From: Paramecium pentaurelia
Taxonomy: Eukaryota; Ciliophora; Oligohymenophorea; Peniculida; Parameciidae
Length of the DNA: 64,000 nucleotides
Assembly (NCBI GenBank): GCA_905183005.1
Contig: CAJJDO010000086.1
Coordinates: 310,001 to 374,000 of the forward strand
Reading direction: 5' to 3'
The notes below the pieces were generated by a model, which had not been told where the DNA came from, ran no database searches, and saw only the letters and a program-made list of their open reading frames with translations. The position numbers and the translations under genes are program-made. Shown piece after piece: positions 44,160-57,478 of this stretch (position 1 is the stretch's first letter; each line of letters opens with the position of its first letter).

Positions 44160-44392
44160 ATGAAACTAATAAAGGAACAAATGACTTATAAAAGTTGAAT
44201 GATCCAACAATCATTATTTAAGACAATCAGACTGATATCCTTATTTAGTAATTCTATCTATTTGGTCTTGAAGAAACTCCATTAGAAAATGGAATCTTTA
44301 AAGTATAAGATGGCCCATTGAATTATGATGCAGCTAATATATTTAGAGCCAATAATTTAATTGATTACAAACCAATTGATCTATAGATATGA
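44160..44392 (+). CDS. Weak candidate small protein
   Basis: ATG 44160, a proposed 29-nt intron with AAG acceptor, then an exon with good coding character (FYLFGLEETPLENGIFKVQ, then DGPLNYDAANIFRANN) ending at TGA 44390-44392, about 67 residues. The downstream exon looks real; the 5' end and the intron start (GTTGAA instead of GTA) are uncertain. Not recognised. Confidence 0.35.
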
Positions 44393-44811
44393 ATAAAGTG
44401 AAAGTTAAAGATAAGAAAACTTAATGAATATATAATGATGTAGTAATTTATATTAAAATTTTATATTTAAAAATATATAAAGAATGTACTTACAAATATG
44501 TTACTCTTTTTATTATTGTGTATATATTTTTAAATATTCAGTGAAGATCTTTGAGTTCAGAATATATAAAATAGAAATTCATTTGAAAATATTAATTAGT
44601 TGTGTAAATATTCTAAAATTAGATTAAATTAATGATTGCAAACGTTTAAAAAGGAAGAATTTCAAATGAGAATTAACAATAATATATAATAAATATAAAT
44701 TATAGTATGAATTTACTATTAATTATTATGTTCATTTCAAGGGAGTATAATTATTCAGTGATTAATGAGGCATAAATTTGATTCATTATAATATTATATA
44801 CATGAAAGAAA
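44393..44811. other. AT-rich gap, no supported gene
   Basis: 419 bp of AT-rich sequence between two short genes. I see no coding frame or RNA gene. Confidence 0.45.
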
Positions 44812-45408
44812 TGAATGATAATTCTTAGATAGTTGATGGAAAGCGAAAACGTGTAATGTCTGCTAATGGAGTGATGTATGTTGTAACAAAGGAACTAATA
44901 CGGGAATAGAAAACTTCAGTTCCTTAAGTTAAAAAGACATTAGTTAAGAAACAAGAAAAAAGTAGGAAGGTCATAGAAAAGCAATAATGCAAGAATGATA
45001 AAAGAGTAAGAATAACCAAATCAGCTTTGAAAGAATTGATAAATAATCATTTTATAGTAGTAGATGATAATGAAGAGGCAATGATCCAAAGCAGCAAGTA
45101 TTTAATTATACGATTTTAATAGATAATTTTAGAACTCACTGGTTGGAAATAAAAAAAGACATAGTTCATCATCAGATTCTCAATTTGATTCTTCATCATC
45201 ATCTAGGTATATATCCATTCATATTATTTTAAGTTTTTGAAGAAGGGATTTTTGATGTTTAAATTATATATATATATATATAAATATAGATTATTATGAA
45301 TCAAAAACTAATGATATTAACTCTTAATCCTAATAGGATTATTGTACAAATTTAAAGAGACCATATTTAGATAATGTGATTCAATCAACTAGAATTTCTA
45401 AAAATTGA
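44812..45408 (+). CDS. Unrecognised small basic protein, 3' exon structure unclear
   Basis: Starts MKEMNDNSQIVDGKRKRVMS and continues Lys/Arg-rich; a 25-nt intron (about 45099-45123) leads into a Ser-rich stretch (NKKRHSSSSDSQFDSSSSS). After 45205 the frame needs one or more introns that I cannot place; a plausible last exon ends RPYLDNVIQSTRISKN at TGA 45406-45408. The basic plus serine-rich character suggests a nuclear protein. No domain recognised. Confidence 0.45.
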
Positions 45409-45434
45409 TCATATATAATTTAAGAAATTAAAAA

Positions 45435-46651
45435 ATGTAAGGAAGTAAAGAGAAAGTCGATTAAGGATGCTAGAATAACATCATATTAATATTTTGGGTA
45501 TTTCAATAGTATACTGAAAGTCTGTTCTTTAAGATGAAAAATTTATTGAAGTATTTGAATGATATCCAATAATCAGATTAAAAAAGAGGGATATACAGAT
45601 AAATTAGCTAAGTTAATTTCATAAAGAAACATTTAGAACCAGAACACTATATTTTTGAGAAAGAATTAATTTCTAAATAAATATTGTAAAATACTAATGA
45701 CTAATTATATCAAAAATATATTTTATCAATTTAGAGATGATGGTTCATAATTCTTTAATCATTTATATATATACTAATCAGAATAATTGATTATCTATTT
45801 CAAATCGAGATTATTTATTATCAATTAATTAAATCTTTTAATAGAATAGTCAATAAATTTAATAAAAGTATGGTAAAGGAAAAACAATAGATAAATTTCA
45901 TTCTAAGAGTTCTGCAATTCCCTGTTTGTCTCTGAAAGTTAATAGAAATGAAATTATTATGATGCTATATAAAGAACAATAAAAAAATATAGAAAATGAA
46001 TTTATATGGTATTTTTGTTTAAGAATGTTTATGATATTACTTAGAAACTAATGTTTTATGATAGTATTATCTGTTTTATTCTTGACCAACAAAGGAAAAA
46101 TTTAATTATGATATGATAGTTGCTTTTGAATATATTCATAATAAAGATAAATTAGTTATTTTCATAAGGCTATAATGATGAGATATATGAAATTTATAAT
46201 CCACAAAATATAATAGTATCTAAAGGTATTATAATATTTCATATTCATTTTTATTATGATTAATTGAATCTCGGAAATTTATGGTCTAAATTTTAAATGT
46301 TTATAATTACAAAAACAAAAAAATAGTTTAGAGTATAAAGACTTGAACAATTTAGATAAGAATATTTTCCAAAAATTTAATATATTAAAAATTTGGAATT
46401 CAGAATAACTTCATTAAATAAAGTTTCATTAAAAGATGAAGAATTTATTAATGAGATTATGCTATTCTGAATGTAGACAAATTAATATCTATATTCTCAA
46501 TTAATTTTTGAGAAAATAAATTAAATTAGTATTTTAGATAACTAGATATTTAATATAGATTAATAATCAATACTTTCAATCAACAGACAAATATTTTTAT
46601 AAATTGTTATTTTTAATTAATTTTTTAATGATGTCATTTCTGACAACTTGA
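45435..46651 (+). CDS. Poorly resolved gene, possibly several exons of an unknown protein
   Basis: A chain of open plus-strand segments with coding-like stretches: KHLEPEHYIFEKELISKQI, EFCNSLFVSESQQK, NDEIYEIYNPQNIIVSK and EYKDLNNLDKNIFQKFNILK. They lie in different frames and need several introns, some with unclear boundaries. The last segment reads to TGA 46649-46651 and is Leu/Ile-rich. It could be one fast-evolving gene, two genes, or a decaying gene. I do not recognise any domain. Confidence 0.3.
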
Positions 46652-46749
46652 ATATTAAATTCAATTTAAGTTAATTGGAATAATTATGTAATAAATAATG
46701 ATCATAAACACTATAATATTCATTTATTTATAACAACATATATATTTAA

Positions 46750-48213
46750 TCAATCTTTTGGAATAGGTCCATCATAATCAGCAATTAAATACATGATACT
46801 AGCTATAGCAACAACATTATCATCCATATCTTCTGGATTCATCATCCACATAGAATCACCAGCAGTATGATGATAAGTGAAATAGAAATCATGATTTTCA
46901 TTATCTGCAATTCTATTATTTAACATAGGAGTTCCAGTAAAATCAGCCAATATACCACTGTCAACAGATTCACCATCATTTGGGTAAATGCGTTCAGCTC
47001 CAATACCAGTTAAATATTCTTAAGCCAAATATGTAACTAATTAACTATGAATATAATTAGAAATTACGTAAATTATTATCCAGCTGTAATTCCAAATCCA
47101 TATGGTTTTGTTGATCCTAAATCTGATTCGAATGCAATGATGTGATTATCTTTACCATGATTACGAGCATAATGAAATGCTCCATTATTGTTTTAACCCA
47201 TCTCTTCACCACTCCAAGCAATAAATCTTATAGTTCTCTTTGGTTTAATTCCTAATGAATTTAAGATTCTCAATGCTTCTAAACAAACAATAACACCACC
47301 TCCATCATCATTAGCTCCTGTCTATGATCCAACATCCCATGAATCCCAATGGCCACCCATTAATAAAATTTCATCTGGATATTTATATCCTTTGATTTCT
47401 GCAAAGACATTGTCACTTGTTGTTTTATATTACTATCCTCCTGTTTTGATCTCCACAACAACCTTTTAACCTCTTTTTTTCATTCTGTCTAACATATCAG
47501 CATCTTCAACAGTAATTGCAACTGCAGGGTATTTAATATTTTCATAATCCGTCATTCCCTTTTAAAATTAAAAAAAATATATATACCGTATGTGGTGATG
47601 CAATTGAAACGCTGGCCACACTTCTAATCATTGTACCAATGGCTCCTGCTTTTTCTGCTAATACAGGTCCTGCAAATCTGAATGCTATAGCTGATCCATA
47701 TCCATTCCATTCAAAATTGAAACATACAATCTTTCCTTTCACATCCTTCTCTTTCAATTCTTCAAATGAATGAACAACTTCAACTTCACCCTTCACAACT
47801 CCAGCAGGTGTCCATCCAAGACCAATCATGTTCAATTTCTAAGGAATTTATCTTGGCTCGAATAATGTAACACTTTCTTCTCCTCTCATCCAAGATGTGA
47901 TCTCACCCAAATTCTCTTTCCATACTCTATCAAATCCCATTTTCTCAATATCTTTATAGAGTGCATCTACTGCATCAGCCATATTCTCAGATCCCCATAA
48001 TCTTGGACCAAATGTATCTACATAATATGCTAATCTATTATAAGCTGAATGGTAATATTAGCTTTAGGGATTCTTTATTTATTCTCTTATTTACTTGTAT
48101 ATATATAATCATTAAATTACCTAAATTACTCCTTCTGTAATTTTGTCTTTTACACTTCTCAACATTAAAGCATTCACACAAAATGTGAATACTAGTAATA
48201 TAATAAATTTCAT
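46750..48213 (-). CDS. CPQ: Secreted M28 metallopeptidase, carboxypeptidase Q-like
   Basis: CPQ-type enzymes hydrolyse dipeptides in lysosomes or outside the cell using two zinc ions. N-terminal signal peptide MKFIILLVFTFCVNA. A PA-type insert is visible (DVKGKIVCFNFEWNGYGSAI, and AEKAGAIGTMIRS). Zinc ligands: MGGHWDSWDVGSQTGANDDG (His and Asp), SGEEMGQNN (catalytic Glu pair), AFESDLGSTKPYGFGI, and the final HHTAGDSMWMMNPEDMDDN (His). Several short introns interrupt it, including one of about 30 nt with a (TA)n start near 47570-47590. About 460 residues, the usual family length. Probably directed to phagosomes or lysosomes. Confidence 0.85.
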
Positions 48214-48430
48214 ATTAAAATAATTAATTCTTAGAATTAAAAGCATTAATTCAATACTTTTATTCAAGGAAATTCCAAATGGAACATTTAAGTATTCTTA
48301 AGATCCAATTTTTTTAAGAAATTATTGATAATAATACAAATTATGATTCACAGCTCATCAAAAGCATAACGCTTAATAGAGGAAGGATAATAAAATATCA
48401 CTCTCAAAAAGTTAGTCAAATTTTCACATT

Positions 48431-49502
48431 ATGAAACCATTTTCAAGTTTGTTTTCTTTCTTGTTTTAAGTAAATTTATATCAATAAGCATTTCTTAGTT
48501 GTTATCTCTTTCTATAGTTTCGATATAATCTAGTTTTAACAATTCCTTTAAGAAAAGAATTTTCGAAGATTCGATTGGAAGAATATCAAATGGCTTTTCA
48601 TTGGACTAATTCTGATACATGTAAATATGTATTCTTAATAAAAGATTACTAAAGAGTTGAATAAGATGTTTGTGACAGGTTATGTAGAAAGAAAGCTAGA
48701 TTCAAAATATATAGGAATTGATAGATAATTAAGAGTATAAAAAATTGTGAAATGGATATATGACACTGTATATTATAGTAGTGCAACACTCTTCGCATTT
48801 TTCACATTTAGAAATGAAAAATGGTTCCCTTCAGAATTGGGTGGCACTGATTTTAAAGAGACACTATATGATTTTCCTAACATCCCAGATGTACAATTAT
48901 ACGTTAGCATTTTATTAGAATCCTTGGGTTCCTGTATATTATATGGTTTAAGCATCAAGTCATGTACATGCTTTATTGTTACTAATGGTTTATGGTACAA
49001 AGATAGAACTGAAGTATTGGGAATATTTATTACATCATTCACTTGCTGTTAGTTTACTTTACTTTTCAACAATGTATAACTGTGAAAATATTGGAATTGT
49101 GGTTTTGTTACTCCATGATATTAGTGATATATTCTTAGCCTTAGGAAGAGCATATGGAGATCTTGGTAAGACTAAGATATTGGTTTATCTTGGATTTATT
49201 TCAATCTAAGTATCTTGGTTGTACACAAGAGTCTATGTGTTCCCAATCAAGATATATGATTGCATGATAAATCATCCACAATTCCTACCTTATTGGTAAT
49301 ATATATCATATAAACATTTTATAGGGAACGAACTAAACATGCTTATTATAATCAAATTGGACTTATGGTTTTACTGTTCGGTATGCATGTTTATTGGACA
49401 ATATTTATGGTTAAAGTAGGATTGGGTATTTTCTCATCTGGTCGATATAAGAATATTTATGATAATAGAGAAAATAAATTAGATCATAAGAAAGAGAATT
49501 GA
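48431..49502 (+). CDS. LAG1/TLC-domain protein, ceramide synthase-like
   Basis: Ceramide synthases acylate sphingoid bases in the ER membrane. At least three introns interrupt the gene (one near 48475-48503). The LAG1 motif region is clear: KYWEYLLHHSLAVSLLYFST and LLLHDISDIFLALGRAYGDL, containing the His-His and HD..D residues. Several hydrophobic segments surround it, consistent with a multi-pass protein, and the C-terminus ends with a charged tail (RENKLDHKKEN). The sequence before the TLC domain (WFPSELGGTDFKETLYDFPN) fits a ceramide synthase better than TRAM. No homeobox domain. Confidence 0.8.
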
Positions 49503-50003
49503 AAATATTTTAATAAATTAATATCAATTTTCAGTTATTTAATAAAATTAACTTAATATAATTTAAAAATTCATAATCTAAAATAAAAGATTTTCACTAT
49601 TATTTTACTAATTAATAGTTAAGTATGTTTAGTATAAAAGGTTACTAAATTTGAGAAAAAAGATGATATTCTAAAATACAATAGTTTAATTTTTTGCATA
49701 TTTAAATAAAACAAATAGAAAATACATTCTTATAGTGATATCATTATTGAAACTCAATTAATATAGTTAATTAATATTTCAACTATAGATATTATTCATT
49801 GTGTTTATCAACAATTACAATTTATAGATAATTATTTAGTTAATACACATTTCTTCTATTATATAAAGTCTAATAGGTCTTTTTGATGATATGTATTTCA
49901 TATATCTTATGAAATTTTATTATCAATATTACTTAAATGAATAAAAACTTTTGCCTTCTGGGATGAATGTATTTAGAAAAAAATATATAAAAATATTAAT
50001 TAA
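49503..50003. other. AT-rich gap, no supported gene
   Basis: 501 bp of AT-rich sequence between two plus-strand genes. No coding frame, RNA gene or repeat structure recognised. Confidence 0.5.
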
Positions 50004-52081
50004 ATGAGCAGTACAAATCGTGCCTTTCGAATGAAATAAATGTAGAGTCCAAGATTGTTTTCTGATCACCCACTTAAAACATTACCTGATGAAAGAACAA
50101 CTACAGTTTTCAATCAATCTCGAAAAATGGAATCACAATCTAGTTATGATAATGTTAACAATATTCACTTATGAAAAAGGCTATTGAAAATAGACTATAC
50201 CACATTGAATAATTAGCTGAATCATTGAAGTCTAACACTTCAATAGAATAGACTAGAATTATGAGTAGTTTACAAGAGATAGCCAAAACACTTAAAAGTA
50301 TTTCCAAAACTGAGATTGAATTAAATTAAAAGAACAAATAACTTGATCATGTTACTATGGAAAGTGTAATGTAAAAATAAACAATACAAAAATTAAAAGA
50401 CTAATAAGTATATTAATAGGGAATGTATATTTAGAATCATTATAAAGTGGACAATGAGGGATATTTAAAACAGTTAAGTCTCTCTTAATAAGATTAACAT
50501 AAATTATGTAGAGATTTATTGCAATAGAAAAAAGTAGTAGAAGAATAGTATAAAAAAATTAAGTTCTTAGAGAAAAGGATAGAAATGATGTTGGAGAAAA
50601 ATCTATATGTAAAAATTGTTATATATATTATACAATAGTCTCACTCTGAAGAACTAAGAAATACATTGTCAGAATTAATCAGAGATAATGAATAACTCAA
50701 ACGGGATTTAGTTAAAAAAGAAAAAGAAAATGAAAGACTTAAAGATTTAAATTCTAAATTACTATAATAAAATAATAGATTAACAAAAAAATTAGATTCC
50801 TTAAAAACTAAGAAAGTAGGAGTAAAAGAAACTATAACTGAAAATTAATAGATATCTAATTATGCTTTTAATCCAAATTCATTACCAAGTAATTTAGAAT
50901 TTCGATTGAATGATCTTGATAATGATGATTGTGATTTTTTATTAGATTTAATTGAACATGGACCAGAAGTATTTACAAATTAAGTTGTTACACTTGATTC
51001 TATACAACAAAAAAAGGATCTCATTAATTTAGTGGCATGTATGTATCTCTCTTTTATTTAATTAAATAGCTTAATTTATAAGTGCAAGAGATTTCTCTGA
51101 AAAAATAAATTAAATTATGAATGAATTTATAACAATGATTAGTTATAAAAGTATACAAGATTTTTAAATTCATGTAAGTAAAGCATTTCGATCTATTTTT
51201 GGAACTGAAATAGTACATTTATGGATAATTGATGGAATGACATGTAGAGCATAAACTTATGATTGTAATGGTGTTTAACATGTTGCCTTATTAACTGATG
51301 GAGTTTTTAGTTAATTAGTATTTGAAGATTATGGTATAAGAAGTCCATCAAAAAAATAAGAATTACTTTATATAACAGAGAATAATGAAGTCTTTGGTAA
51401 AAACTTTCTTTTACTTCCTATTATGGGAAATAGTTTTAAACCTTGTGGAATATTAGAAGTATTCTACAATAATATTCATAGATTCAAAATATCTAAGAAA
51501 ATTTATTTTTAGATTCATAATATTATGGATTATTAATTAATATGTTAAGTAAATCAGTTGTTTAGAGTATTTTGGATTTTGAAGCTTTAATTAAAGAACT
51601 TAATTATAGAGATCTCTTTTATAGATGTTTCAATAGGTTGATTTAATGTAAGGATAAAGAACATTTTTGTACAGCATTATAAGAATCTGCTATGTAAATT
51701 TTTCAAATTGCTTAAACTAAATTATTATTTATTGAAAATAATTAATTTTGGATTTAAGGTAGAATTTATCAATTATAAGCTGGATGTGCTTATTAAATTT
51801 ATTTAAAAGGTAAACCTCAAATATTTACTTAAATTACAAGATAAGATCATTTTGATGAAAATACAGATATATCTTCAATATTACCTGTTTTTATTGCACC
51901 AATTTATTTGAATGAACAAATTAAAGCCATTTTATAATTTATATTAAAAAAGAAATAAATGATTGATAAACATCCATTTGGAAATTAGGCAAATATTGGA
52001 TTTAGATTAGATACAATTGATTAAGATGCTTAAAAATTTTATGAAATAGTATAGAATGCTTTTTAGATTGTATTTAGATGA
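50004..52081 (+). CDS. Coiled-coil plus GAF-like double-domain protein
   Basis: Introns of 27, 30, 31 and 23 nt are clear and one more lies near 50150-50176. The N-terminal ~300 residues are coiled coil (NEQLKRDLVKKEKENERLKD). Two segments then resemble GAF domains: residues ~330-470 (VSKAFRSIFGTEIVHLWIID, FGKNFLLLPIMGNSFKPCGI) and ~500-670 (ESAMQIFQIAQTKLLFIENN, ILPVFIAPIYLNEQIKAILQ). GAF domains bind cyclic nucleotides or other small ligands; no catalytic output domain is present. Domain assignment is by strand/helix pattern, so moderate. Confidence 0.5.
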
Positions 52082-52137
52082 ATTTATATATATATATATA
52101 TTTATTTATATAAGTATTTAAATCAAATTAAAGATTA

Positions 52138-54183
52138 TCACTTTTATTATTCTTGAAATTATTCAATCTATGATAATGAATCAAATTTAGATGGTTATCT
52201 AATACTTCTATCTAAATTCTTTTAACTTTATTCAATTTGTAATCTAGAATATTCTGATTATGGATTTGATAAATCTAAATTTCTTTTACTATTTGGATCA
52301 TATTTAGATTATTATTTAGATATGGGATCATTATTTTTAAGATTTCTTTGTGATGTTGGATCTTTATTAGAAAATACTTAATTTGAATATGCTTAAGATT
52401 ATATTTAAGGATATGATTAAAGTGAAGGTACTCTATTTGATTATCTATTAGATTGATAAGGTTCAGGTTTATTTTAATACATCTTTTATAATTTTTCAAG
52501 TTCCTCATCATAATTATAAACAGATGATCTAGAAAGATTACTTTTAGAAGTTTCAAATTTCCAAGCATTTTACATTTCTTTAATTTCAGTTCTAGATAAA
52601 TCTTATTCATCTAATATAGTTTTTTATTTTCTAATTTCATCTACTTATTAATCTGTTTTGAATTCAAAAGGATCAATAGTCAAATTAACATTTGCAAATT
52701 AAAATTTGTATTCATGTTTATTTTATTATATTTAAAATCTTTAATAATCATCTTTTCTTTCTTGTAATTTATTTTTAATTGGTATAATATCTTATAACTC
52801 TTTCTTTTAATTATATAATGCAATTTCTAATTATTGATTTTATTCTAAAATCTTCTTTTTTGTAATAGCTTATAATTTTAAGATTTCTTGTTTTTATACT
52901 TCTACCATTCCATTTAGAGCTGTGTCTTTTAATCTTTAATTGTATTCATCTATTAATTTATAATATTCTTATTTATCATTATTGTAATAATATTCCATTA
53001 AATAATCTAAATAATCTTTATATCTTTGGAATTTAACTTAAGTTAGATATTCTTGGGCTATTTATTCATCAAGAGGATTATATTTAGTTTATAATTTCAA
53101 TTCATATTATTACATTTTTTCATCTTATTCTCTCTTTAATTCTTCTAAGACTTCTTGTCTAATTTATTATTTTGCATCTCTCAATAAATTTTCAAATTCT
53201 TATTTAGTTATTACATCTTCATTAATTTTATGATCTCTTCTTGGAATTTCTTGATTATAAAGTTGTTATTTCAAAAAGGATTAAGCATTCAAAGAAATAC
53301 CTGATTAAGAACTACTTAATGATTAATTCAATTAATTTTATCCCATTAATGATAGAATACTAATAGAACTATCAGGACTTGTTGGTTGATTAAATTTAAT
53401 GATTGATTCATTTCTAGATTTGAATTCATCTTTTATTTTATTTACTTTTTCAAATGAATCTGAATTCATCTATTATTTCCATTCATCATAACTTAATAAT
53501 TTATCCATTAATTTTGGTTATTATCTCTATTCTTTAGTAATATAAATATTTTCATTATAACATTTATTGATGAACCATTTAATTTTTTCTAATAATTATT
53601 TAGCATCTGATGATCTAATTTTAATATTTTCAATTTTTTCTACATTATTACTTTCATCCATATATTTAAATATAAAATCCAATAATAATGCAGATCTAAT
53701 TAAAGCTGTAGTATCCTATTTAATTTCTTTTAATAGACAACACTCTACAGAGAAAGTCTATTGAAAATAGTTTAATATAGTTTTTGAAACTATTTCATGA
53801 TCACTAAACCTACTTTAAGGATGAGTCTAAGGATCTAATATATAGCATTTTCTCGTTGAAAAATGTATAATATATAAAAAGTACATTTCTTTATAGGAAG
53901 TGATAGCTATTACTTAATCAATTATTTGTTTGATATTGAAATTTTCCTTTAAATTCTTCAACTTATAACCTCTTTGTATTGGAATATTCTTTATTCTATC
54001 AAATTGGGGCAACAATTCAAAATAGCACATTTAAAACTCAAGATGATAACTATTGTCCTTAGTATAGAATGCTTCATAGTAATTAAGTAGAAAATTAATG
54101 TAGTAATGTTAACAATCTTCACTGTATTTTAAGGCACTTTCATAAACTAAATAATCAAACTTACAAGGACTTGAATGTAACAT
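52138..54183 (-). CDS. Coiled-coil protein with globular N-terminus, unrecognised
   Basis: ATG 54183..54181 to TGA 52140..52138; one 33-nt intron that seems to end GAG leaves 671 codons. The first ~260 residues look folded and helical (CQHYYINFLLNYYEAFYTKD, DTTALIRSALLLDFIFKYMD) and might be an armadillo/ENTH-like helical domain. The rest is Gln/Glu/Lys coiled coil ending in a Ser/Asn/Gln-rich tail with repeated SKYD-like phrases. Many in-frame ATGs exist; the start was chosen because the conserved-looking exon before 53870 joins in frame. The GAF-like gene converges on it with 56 bp between stops. Confidence 0.6.
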
Positions 54184-54286
54184 AATTTGTTCCTAATTGT
54201 AAACAGATAACTATATTGCCAGGTATTGGTTTATCTTCTTTGGAAAGTGGCTGAAATTGATTAAGTTTTAATAATTACATTATATA

Positions 54287-55571
54287 ATGGACAATCCAAT
54301 TAATAACTTCAAAGGTGTGATGTTATGCAACAGACCAAATGAAAATGTAATGGTTATAAAAGAAAAGTATTTCTTTTAAATAAATAATAAGACCTTTCTG
54401 TTCTAGTGTTAAACCTTAAGATTAATGGGGATTAACAAAAAAATATGAAGAACCAAAAGTAATGGTTTTTACCATGAATCCAGTAATGGAGAGACATAAA
54501 TAATGGTTGGAAGAATTCAAATTACAAAATTAACTTAAGAAACATGCAAAAGAAGAGGAATAAATTCGAGAAGATGAAAAATTTAAGAGAGTGAGAGATT
54601 TAGCCAAGAAAGATAGAGAGATGACAAAATAAATGAAGGAAGAATACAAATAAATTAATGAATTAATTTAAAAAGAATTGAAAGATGATGGGCCTAAAAG
54701 CAAAACGTGAGGCTGTTATCTTAATTTCAAGAGTATAATTGACAGCCGAAAATCTAAAGAAATTAGAAGATAGAGATACCATAAAAGAATAAAATGATAA
54801 TAAATTAGATACAAAATAAGGTGATCAAAAGAAAAGATACAAAAACAAACCTGTTTGGGCAATGACAAAAGAAGTTATTCATTACATAATATTAAAAGGA
54901 AGAAGAATAACATATTAAATAAGAAGAAGATGAATTACTAAATTTTGTTGAAAATCTAGATTATGATTCTTATATTAATGATTTAGAAGTATAATATTGA
55001 TTTGAATAAAAAGGTAAATGTAATGTTGAAAGCATTATAATCAAGAGTTACTAATATTAAGAAAGAAGATAATTGGAAAGAGAAATTAGAATAAGGAGAA
55101 AAGAAATAAGAATAAAGATAAAGCGATATGTATGATCAAATTAGTCAGTCTCTAGGAAAGAATGATGAAGCAAAATCAGTACATTCTGAAAAAACTTAAA
55201 GTATAATTTCTAATTGATTAGATTCAATAAATTAATTAAGAAAGAGATAAGAATTAATTGAATAAGGTAAATAGGATTGGGAGAAGACTACTTCTAATGG
55301 AGATCAAAAAGCTTCATTAGAAGATCGTATTGCTAAACATGTAGCTGATGAGATTCTTAATCAATATAAAGTAAAATATATTTATTATTATTTATAGAAT
55401 ATATCTAATGTACATTCTAATTCTTCTATTAGAAAAATATTGGAGAGAGAAGCTAAAAAAACTTTGTAAGAGTAATGTATACCAGGACCTTTGATTTCAA
55501 TTATTAAAAATGAAAAAATGCCTAAAGATCCTAATACTTTACCATATTTGCATCGTAATCCAGCTATTTGA
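54287..55571 (+). CDS. Conserved-looking coiled-coil protein, probably ciliary
   Basis: Starts MDNPINNFKGVMLCNRPNEN, then FCSSVKPQDQWGLTKKY, a basic helix, and later a segment with the character of a conserved motif: KNKPVWAMTKEE followed by ELLNFVENLDYDSYINDLEV. Five introns (21-27 nt, several with AAG acceptors) are clear and one more near 54700 is implied by a frame change. About 385 residues. The motif order seems familiar from flagellate and ciliate axonemal proteins, but I cannot name the family with confidence. Confidence 0.6.
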
Positions 55572-55599
55572 TAAATTTGATTTAATTATATATAAATTA

Positions 55600-57450
55600 A
55601 TGGAGTTTTTTGAGTAATTCAACAATAAGGAAATTACAGAAGAGCAATTTGTAGAATAGTTGTAGACACTAACTACAAAAATATAAAAGAAAAGCACATT
55701 GTCTCTAGAATAAATTCTTTAAGTAAATTAATAAATAGATAAAATCGATGATTCATGTTTCAATTCTAATGTTGAATTATTTATTAAATTTGCACTCTAT
55801 TTATCTAATAGAGGAGTATATGAACTTTTGTATCAATTAAGTTGGGATAAGATAATATATTAAAAAGATAATACAGATGCAAATCTATTAGGATTATACA
55901 TTATTAAACGTGTATATCATTCTGAAAATCATAAAGTCCTTATTATCTTTTTAAATGAGTAATATTATTATTGATATTTATTAGTATATTACGATAACAA
56001 AAAACAGTTGAAAAGAAATTTGTTCTTCTAGAAATATTTGTATAAATACTTCCCAAAATAGAAAAAAGAGAAATTCATTTAGCAGTTATATTTCCTGTTA
56101 TATTAATTGTTATCAATGAAGGATTACAAAAATACTTAAAATATAAATAATAAAAAATTCAAAATGATTTGAATGAAGACAATAAATTCACTAAATTGTA
56201 CATGAATCATTTTCAAAATTGGACTGTCTCATTTTTCAAAAGAATATTTGAATCAATTAAAAAATTTCCAGAAATCAAAATCTAATCTGTTGCCATACGT
56301 GAATTATATGGAATTGATACTAAATATGATTACTTTGATAATTAATTAAGTAGAAAACCTGAAGATCCAAAATTAATAGTAAAACATTATGTTTTATTAT
56401 TTTTATCTGATTTAATTTAAGGAATTTTAGAATCTGAATAATCTATGAAGGATTCATAATTAGATCCAGAAGTTATTTAGACATTACTTAATCTAACAAA
56501 TTAAATGATTTATGATATTCATGATAATAAATTGGAGATTATAGAAAATTATATAAATTGGATAAGATTTAGTATATAATTTGATTAAGAATTACCATAA
56601 TAATATTAACATTATTCAAATGAATAAACATACAATCCTGCATTTGTATGCTATTTAACAAGAGAATTATTAACAAATAGTAGTTTGGAATAAATATTAA
56701 CAGTAGATTATAAATTGAAAATTTTAATTGGAGTACTTTATGAATAAAAAAAATTAACAAGTTTGAAATGTGATATTTAGAGCAAATTAATAGAATTAAT
56801 AGTTAAGTATTTAAATTTAAGAGATGTTTCTAATAAATTTAGAGCAGCTAATCATTTTACTACTCCATTTGATATTATTATTATGTTAATAATGGAAAAG
56901 GCAGGATCAGGATTGGCAGATGAAACACCTTACATTTCAGCTTGGAAATAAGCATAATCTTCATTCATTCCTGAAGTATGGACAAGAATATTAGAATAAT
57001 GTATAAATAAATCTCAAAATTATGTTTTGCTTTCACATTTAGTAAATCATTTTAGAAGTGCTAATTCAAAATTAGACAATCAAGTATTATTGAAAATATA
57101 TGATATTCTAATTTAAGCAATATACAAAAAAGAATCAGGAAATATTGATGCTAAAGTTTTATTATTTGATTCAGCCACACTTTTAATTTAATAATTGGTA
57201 AAATATTTATATAATTATTATATTATAGAATTTGAAAAAGGCAGATTTGTAAAAGATATTTGAATTAAAATGGAAACCTTTATTAAAGAAATACGAAAAA
57301 GATTTACAATAATCTATTGATTATTTAGAAACAAGAAAGAAAGAAGGAGATGAATAAAAATTAAAGGATGATTAAGTATTTTAGGCAATTTTGGGATAAG
57401 AGAGAAATTTAAAAATTGCTTATTATAATTTGAGTAAGGTATTGGAGTGA
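55600..57450 (+). CDS. Large helical protein of unknown function (about 597 aa)
   Basis: Two introns (26 and 31 nt) leave 598 codons. Entirely helical by appearance with repeating hydrophobic patterns (AVIFPVILIVINEGLQKYLK, FDIIIMLIMEKAGSGLADET), consistent with an armadillo/HEAT-type solenoid. Short coiled segment at the C-terminus. No signal peptide; the hydrophobic stretches are amphipathic rather than membrane-like. I do not recognise the family. It starts 28 bp after the preceding gene. Confidence 0.6.
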
Positions 57451-57478
57451 AAAAAAGATGAATATATATATATATTAA

